Shown piece after piece: positions 59,014-64,000 of a stretch of DNA of 64,000 bases. A program made the translations under genes and the position numbers. Each line of letters begins with the position of its first letter. Position 1 is the stretch's first letter. The notes under the pieces are model-generated. The model saw only the letters and a list, made by a program, of their open reading frames with translations. It was not told where the DNA came from and did no database searches. Source of the DNA: Actinomycetes bacterium (GTDB taxonomy: Bacteria; Actinomycetota; Actinomycetes; Mycobacteriales; Mycobacteriaceae); assembly GCA_023404955.1 (NCBI GenBank), contig JAEXZY010000039.1, positions 1-64,000 of the forward strand, written 5' to 3'.

Positions 59014-62000
59014 TTGACCGTTCCGTTGCTCGACATCGACGGTCGCGTTGTCGGCAGGCGACGCGAGCTCAGCGAGCTGCGCGCCGCCGTCGAGGGTGCC
59101 GAGAGACGCGGCGGGGCGTGCGTGCTGCTGCGGGGAGCGCCCGGTGTCGGCAAGTCGACCGTGCTGCGGGCCTTCGGCGACGAAGTCGCCTCGCGTGACT
59201 GCGTATTCGCCTACGGCCGGTGCCGGGAGGGTGCGGCGGCTCCCTACAGCGCACTCGGCGAGGCCCTGAAAGCGCTGGCAGAAAACATGGAGGCGATGCC
59301 GGCGGCCGAGCGGGACCGGTGGCGGGACAGCCTCACGCAGGCGTCGGCGTCGTTGCCCGGAGTCCTCGCCGAGCTCGTTCCCGGCCTGACCGCTTCGCTC
59401 GGACCGGCAACACCGGTGCCCGACGTCGACGCGGCCGACGCCCGCCATCGCCTGCACCGCGCCGCCATCCAGCTGGTGTCGGTGACGGCGCGATACCGCA
59501 CCGTGGTGGTGGCTGTCGACGACCTGCAGTGGGCCGATCGAGATTCGCTGCTCTTGCTCACGGAGTTGCTCGCCGTCGCGCCGCGCAACGTGCTCGTCGT
59601 CGGCGCCCACCGCACCGCCGAATTCGACGCAGAGGCGGGCTTCGCGTCGGCCGCGATCGTGGACCTGTCGCTGATGAGCGTCGTCGAGACAGAGGAACTG
59701 CTGGCCGCCGTGGCCGGCGAGGGTGCAGAACTCGCGGTCGTCGCCGCCGAGTTCCACCATCGAACCGGAGGCAACCCGCTGCAGATTCGCCAGCTCCTGC
59801 ACCGCGCGCAACACGACGGGGCCCTGATCCCGCTCGAGGACGGTCGAAGGCCGGGGTGGGACCTGCGCGTGCTGGCGTCGATCGAAGTGTCGGCGACAGA
59901 AGCCGAATTCTTGGGCAACCATCTGCGGCTGCTCCGTCCGACGGACAGGACCGTTCTCGGCGCCCTGGCGTTCATCGGCGGCGAGTTCGATCTCGCCGAT
60001 GCGATCGCCGCCGCCGGGCAGCCCGCCGAGGTGGTGACGCGTGCGCTGTGGTCGAGCATGGAACTGCGGATGATCGAGGCGCTCGACGGGCATGGTCGCC
60101 GGATCGCCAACGCACTGCGCCGCGATGCCCGGTACCGCTTCTGCCACGATCGGGTGGCGGAAGCCGCCCGCGCCGGAATGTCGGAAGACGACCGGCGTGC
60201 GGCGCACCTGCGTCTCGGCCGCCGACTGACCGGTCTCGGCGACGCACGGTTGTTCGAGGCCGCCCGCCATCTCGGCATCGGGGGGCTGAGCCTGCGCGAG
60301 AACGACGAGGAGCGCCTGACGTTCGCCGACGTCCTGCACCGCGCCGCGGCGCGAGCCCGCGCCCAGGCTTCGTTCCCCCTTGCGCTCACCTACTGCCGAG
60401 CCGGCCTGGAGCTACTCGGCGCCGATTGCTGGGCCGCACACTCGGCCATCACGCGCGAGCTTCACCTCAGTGCCGCCGATGCGGCGCTACTGGTGGGTGA
60501 CTACGCGGCGCTGCACGCGCTGCTCGACGAGGCCGCCCCGCATCTGCCCGAGGCGGCCGATCAGCTGCGGCTGGCCTATCTGAGGGTCAAGAGCCTCTTC
60601 GCGATGGACCGTCCGCAGGAGGCGATGGACGCCGGACTGCACGCGCTGTCCGAATTCGGTGAGCCCATACCCACGGACGCCGGAAAGCCCCGAATGGCCA
60701 ACGCGGTACTACGTATGCGGTGGGCGATGAGCCGCTGGAGCAACGCGAAGCTGTTGGCCCTGCCCCGGTGTGACGACCCCCTGGTGGTGGAGAAACAGCG
60801 CATGGCGGTCACCCTCTGCCACGAGTCCTACAACGTGCGGCCCAACCTCTTCCCGCTGCTGGTCCGAAAGCAGTTGCAGCTCATGCTCACTCATGGTCAC
60901 ACCAGGTCTTCTCCGCGAGTACTGGCCAATTACGCTCTGCTGCTGGTGATCTTGGGCGACACCGTCGGTGCGCAACGATTCGGCGAAGCCGGCATGGCGC
61001 TCGCCGAGCGACCGCAGTATCGAGCCGCCGGTCCGGAGACGACCTTCTACTACTACTGCTTCGTTCGGCACTGGCGGCATCCGGTGCGTAGCGGATTGGG
61101 GACTTTGCGCGAGGCCGTCGCGGCAGCTCTCGATCAGGGCGACCAGGAAATGGCCGGATACCTCGCCGCAACCCTGCTCTCGCAAGCGTTCTGGGCGGGC
61201 ACGCCGTTGGCCGACATCGACATGCTGGCCCGTTCGCTGATTCCCGACGTGCGTTCGCTGACGGTGCCCAACAGACTTCTGCAGGCGATGCAGCAGATGG
61301 CCCTCAACCTGATGGGCCGCTGCGATGACGTCTTGTTGCTCGCCGGTGAGAGTGGCTACGACGAACGCGAGGTGTTGCCCGCGGCCGAGCGCGAGGGTGA
61401 GCAGGTGATCCTCAACAATGCGGCGATCAACCGCCAAGGCCTGCACTTCTGGTCCGGCGACCACGCCGGCGCCGTCGAGGCGACCGAAGAAATCATCGCG
61501 CACCCCGAGGGAATGGTCGGCTCGATCATCGCCCCGCTCGTGCACATGATCGGCGCCCTGAGCATGATGGCCGAGAACCCGCGGGGTCGGACCACCGCAC
61601 ACTTCGTGCGCCAGACCCTGGCGATGTACCGCAAGGCGGCCGACGGAGCGCCGGAGAACCACGCTGCGGCACACGCTCTGGTCGAGGGGGCGTGGGCACG
61701 CGCACGCGGCAAGTACGAAGCCGCCGAGCGCCATCTGCATCGTGCCATCCAGCTTGCCCAGGACCACAACCTCCCGATGATCAGCGCACGCGCTCATGAG
61801 GAAGCGGCCGATGTGTATGCCGAGACGGGCCGTACGACATTCCGGGACCACATGCTGCACTCGGCCTACCAGACGTGGGAAGGCCTCGGGCTCACGGTGC
61901 GGACGGATTGGCTCGCTCGAAAGCACCCGTGGCTGTTGGGCCGCGAATTGCTGCAATCGACGACAGCCGGCGTCGACCCGGTTGTCGCACATCAGCTTCT

Positions 62001-63297
62001 GAGGGCTTTGTCGGGAGCCGGATCCGAGGAAGACGTCGACCGCATCATCGTGCAGTCGGTGGCCGACACGACAGGCGCGGGCACCGTGCTGCTGCTGACC
62101 GGTCCGGCAGACGCGCTCGCGGTGCGAGCGTGGTATCGCGACGGCCGCGTCCGGATCGGAGACGGCGCCGAACCCTCCGACGCCGAGCTCGTCGTCCGGG
62201 CCGCTCGCAGCAGTGATCCGCAGGCATCTGATGCTTCCGCTCGAGCGCTCGCCGTGCCGATTCGGTTGCACGGCAACCTGGTCGGCGTCATCTACGCCGA
62301 GCACGACATGACCAGCGAGCGCTTCACCTCAGGCCAACGTGAGGCGCTCGCCTTCCTGTGCGCTCAAGCCGCCGCACCGCTGTGGAACCTGCAGTTGGAG
62401 GCTCAACTTCGCGCGGCCGACGAATACCGGCAGTCGCTGATTGATGCTCAATCCCGGTTCGTTCCCAATGAACTTCTGCGCATCCTCGACATCGACGATC
62501 TGCGGCGCGTGCGCGCGGGCCATCGAGTCGAACGGGAGATGACCGTGCTCATCAGCGATATCCGCGGGTACACCACGATGCTCGAGGACATGGACATCAA
62601 CGAGGCAGGTGATCTGGCGATGGGTTTCCTACGGGCCGTGGAGCTGCCCATCGTCGGCTGTAACGGCCTGATACAAGATGTGCGCGGCGACGAGATCCTG
62701 GCCATCTTCGAATCACCAGCCGACGCTATCCGGGCCGGTCTGGCCATGTTGCGCGCATTGCGCGAGCACAACGAGGAACGCGCAACGCGCGGCTCCGAGG
62801 CACTCCGGGTCGGAATCGGCATCAACACCGGCATGGTCGGTGTCGGACTGGTCGGCGGGGTGAACCGTATGGTGCTCACAGTGATCGGTGACGCGGTTAA
62901 TCTCGCCGCGCGTATCGAAAGCCTCAGCAAGCGTTATGGATCCAGTTTGCTGATGTCCGATGCAACCCGGGCACGGCTGTCGGATTCGGACCGTTTCGAC
63001 ATGCGCCGGATGGAGCGTGTGATGGTGGTCAACCGACGTCGCCCGGTGACCATTTTCGAAGTCTACGACGATGATCCGGATCCCCTGAAAGCCGCCAAGC
63101 GTGCCGCTCAGGACATTTACGACGAGGCCTTCATCCTGTTCGACGCCGGCGACGTCGAGGCTGCCCGCCGGGCATTCGCCCGGTGTCAGGAGTTGCTGCC
63201 CGGCGATCCCGTGGCGCCCCTGCACCTCGCGCACTGCGACGCGATGGTGCGCGGCGAGATGCGTCCGGGCCAAGACGTGATGCTGCAGCAGAAGTGA
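59014..63297 (+). CDS. STAND ATPase - helical repeat - GAF - class III nucleotidyl cyclase fusion
   Basis: 1427 residues. An N-terminal AAA/STAND ATPase with Walker A GAPGVGKST (41-49) and Walker B VVVAVDDLQW (Asp169/Asp170). A long TPR-like helical region follows (about 430-990), then a GAF-like domain (about 1000-1150), then a class III cyclase homology domain (about 1170-1350). In the cyclase, the metal Asp in LISDIRGYT (1182), Asp1226 in RGDEIL, and Asp1293, Asn1296 and Arg1300 in IGDAVNLAAR are present. The base-specifying Lys position is Asp1222 (QDVRGD), so substrate or activity may be altered. It has no transmembrane helix. Starts at TTG 59014 with AGGAAG upstream. Mycobacteria carry several large ATPase-cyclase regulators of this kind. 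Confidence 0.88.
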   Translation: MTVPLLDIDGRVVGRRRELSELRAAVEGAERRGGACVLLRGAPGVGKSTVLRAFGDEVASRDCVFAYGRCREGAAAPYSALGEALKALAENMEAMPAAERDRWRDSLTQASASLPGVLAELVPGLTASLGPATPVPDVDAADARHRLHRAAIQLVSVTARYRTVVVAVDDLQWADRDSLLLLTELLAVAPRNVLVVGAHRTAEFDAEAGFASAAIVDLSLMSVVETEELLAAVAGEGAELAVVAAEFHHRTGGNPLQIRQLLHRAQHDGALIPLEDGRRPGWDLRVLASIEVSATEAEFLGNHLRLLRPTDRTVLGALAFIGGEFDLADAIAAAGQPAEVVTRALWSSMELRMIEALDGHGRRIANALRRDARYRFCHDRVAEAARAGMSEDDRRAAHLRLGRRLTGLGDARLFEAARHLGIGGLSLRENDEERLTFADVLHRAAARARAQASFPLALTYCRAGLELLGADCWAAHSAITRELHLSAADAALLVGDYAALHALLDEAAPHLPEAADQLRLAYLRVKSLFAMDRPQEAMDAGLHALSEFGEPIPTDAGKPRMANAVLRMRWAMSRWSNAKLLALPRCDDPLVVEKQRMAVTLCHESYNVRPNLFPLLVRKQLQLMLTHGHTRSSPRVLANYALLLVILGDTVGAQRFGEAGMALAERPQYRAAGPETTFYYYCFVRHWRHPVRSGLGTLREAVAAALDQGDQEMAGYLAATLLSQAFWAGTPLADIDMLARSLIPDVRSLTVPNRLLQAMQQMALNLMGRCDDVLLLAGESGYDEREVLPAAEREGEQVILNNAAINRQGLHFWSGDHAGAVEATEEIIAHPEGMVGSIIAPLVHMIGALSMMAENPRGRTTAHFVRQTLAMYRKAADGAPENHAAAHALVEGAWARARGKYEAAERHLHRAIQLAQDHNLPMISARAHEEAADVYAETGRTTFRDHMLHSAYQTWEGLGLTVRTDWLARKHPWLLGRELLQSTTAGVDPVVAHQLLRALSGAGSEEDVDRIIVQSVADTTGAGTVLLLTGPADALAVRAWYRDGRVRIGDGAEPSDAELVVRAARSSDPQASDASARALAVPIRLHGNLVGVIYAEHDMTSERFTSGQREALAFLCAQAAAPLWNLQLEAQLRAADEYRQSLIDAQSRFVPNELLRILDIDDLRRVRAGHRVEREMTVLISDIRGYTTMLEDMDINEAGDLAMGFLRAVELPIVGCNGLIQDVRGDEILAIFESPADAIRAGLAMLRALREHNEERATRGSEALRVGIGINTGMVGVGLVGGVNRMVLTVIGDAVNLAARIESLSKRYGSSLLMSDATRARLSDSDRFDMRRMERVMVVNRRRPVTIFEVYDDDPDPLKAAKRAAQDIYDEAFILFDAGDVEAARRAFARCQELLPGDPVAPLHLAHCDAMVRGEMRPGQDVMLQQK

Positions 63298-63350
63298 GCA
63301 CTATCCATCGGCGATCTCGAGTGTCATGATGATTTGAAAGGGGGGTCGAC

Positions 63351-64000
63351 ATGTATCTGACTGCGCAACATGTGGCATTGGCCAATCAAGCGGTCCTCGA
63401 GACCTTCGAGAAGTGTTCGGTCGCCTGGCAGTCGATTCCACAATGGAAGACCGGAGATCCGGCGCAGACGCAAGTGCGCAAGGACAACGTGACGCCGCCT
63501 GCCGCCATCCTGAACATCGCACCGTTGAAGAGGAACTTCGATGTCACGCTGGCGCTGGCGCTGTCCGCCGATCCCTCGCCGCTGCTCAACGTCGTGAACT
63601 ACCACACCGTCAAACTCGCAGCAGACTTTGATTCAGCGGTTCTCACGTCCCTCCACACCGACAACGGCAGCAAGCAAACCCTCCCGTTCGGCACCGCGGA
63701 CGAGATCCTCGCCAGCATGATCACGACACGAGCGTTGTTGGAGAACAACGGATTCCGATCGCCGTTGTGCGTCATCGCGAATACGGCTGCTTTCCAGGAG
63801 CTGAACAAGCTGGACAGCGGGGTGTCGAGCCTCGATGCCATCCTCACCGGCGCCGCCGTCAACTCTCTCCACCGGGTCGACAAGATCGAGAGCGAGGCCC
63901 CGACGAAGGCACGCGTGCTCCTCGTGGGCCGTCGTCAGCGCATCCCGCACGGCGGCGCTTCGGACGTATCCCCGGGCGAAGAGCCGGTCGATCTGGCGGT
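63351..64000 (+). CDS. Possible HK97-fold / encapsulin-like shell protein, cut by the window edge
   Basis: 216 residues are visible and the frame runs off the right end. Starts at ATG 63351 with AAAGGGGGG upstream, 53 bases after the cyclase gene. The sequence has no membrane segment. It runs N-terminal helix (YLTAQHVALANQAVLETFEK), a strand-rich central part (RNFDVTLALALSADPSPLLN, YHTVKLAADFDSAVLTSLH), a helix then PLCVIANTAAFQELNK, and near the end ARVLLVGRRQRIPHGGASDV then EEPVDLAV. The order E-loop, spine helix, 'VIANTAAFQEL', 'LLVGRR...' parallels encapsulin and phage capsid P/A domains, with weak identity. The shell-protein call is tentative. Confidence 0.4.
   Translation, partial: MYLTAQHVALANQAVLETFEKCSVAWQSIPQWKTGDPAQTQVRKDNVTPPAAILNIAPLKRNFDVTLALALSADPSPLLNVVNYHTVKLAADFDSAVLTSLHTDNGSKQTLPFGTADEILASMITTRALLENNGFRSPLCVIANTAAFQELNKLDSGVSSLDAILTGAAVNSLHRVDKIESEAPTKARVLLVGRRQRIPHGGASDVSPGEEPVDLA

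Overview
The window is high-GC actinobacterial DNA. From about 9.2 kb to the right end it reads as Mycobacteriaceae, most like Mycolicibacterium. The evidence is gene order (pyrR-pyrB-pyrC-PH protein-carA-carB; alaS-ruvX-mltG-aroE-aroC-aroK-aroB; pepQ-efp-nusB; the Rv2566-Rv2569-like block), a 13E12-type HNH gene, mihF and F420-linked Ddn-like proteins. The leftmost 9 kb (priA, metK, coaBC, rpoZ, gmk, mihF, a secreted protein, pyrF and most of carB) keeps the same gene order. Its MetK and its carB codon use look more like Gordonia or Williamsia, and leucine codon preference switches inside carB near 9.1-9.3 kb. Either a recombination junction or an assembly chimera could explain this.

Layout: 1-5 kb is a minus-strand housekeeping run (priA fragment, metK, coaBC, rpoZ, gmk, mihF). 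4.7-5.9 kb is a 0.6-kb intergenic stretch with two perfect dyads, an unknown secreted protein and a terminator. 5.9-14.5 kb is the tightly overlapped pyrimidine operon pyrR-B-C-PH-carA-carB-pyrF. 14.6-19.2 kb is an accessory patch (serine hydrolase, HNH endonuclease, FAD monooxygenase, CitE-like lyase). 19.3-32 kb holds nusB-efp-pepQ, two small plus-strand genes and the shikimate/cell-wall/alaS block. aroQ is absent from its usual place. 32-38 kb holds YjbQ, a small membrane protein, an FBP-domain protein behind a structured leader, an ArsR-SRPBCC pair with a clear operator, rarA, a DUF3097 protein and an FrsA-like hydrolase.

38-46 kb is a translationally coupled set: a transglutaminase/DUF2126 giant, a circularly permuted ATP-grasp/alpha-E protein, a second transglutaminase, a zinc metallopeptidase and the hydrolase. 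It looks like an uncharacterised amide-bond-making and -breaking system. 47.3-55.8 kb is a complete sugar or polyol catabolic operon (DeoR regulator, FGGY kinase, CUT1 ABC importer, SDR dehydrogenase, BtpA/SgcQ-type barrel, cupin) with candidate operators. 55.8-59 kb holds an HxlR regulator and a thiolase diverging from a perfect operator dyad, a DUF302 protein and two tandem Ddn-like proteins. 59-64 kb holds a 1427-residue STAND ATPase-GAF-class III cyclase fusion whose base-selecting lysine position is Asp, followed by a truncated gene whose product resembles HK97-fold/encapsulin shell proteins.

No tRNA, rRNA, CRISPR array, insertion sequence or prophage integrase was seen. All identifications were made by reading sequence and motifs without database searches.
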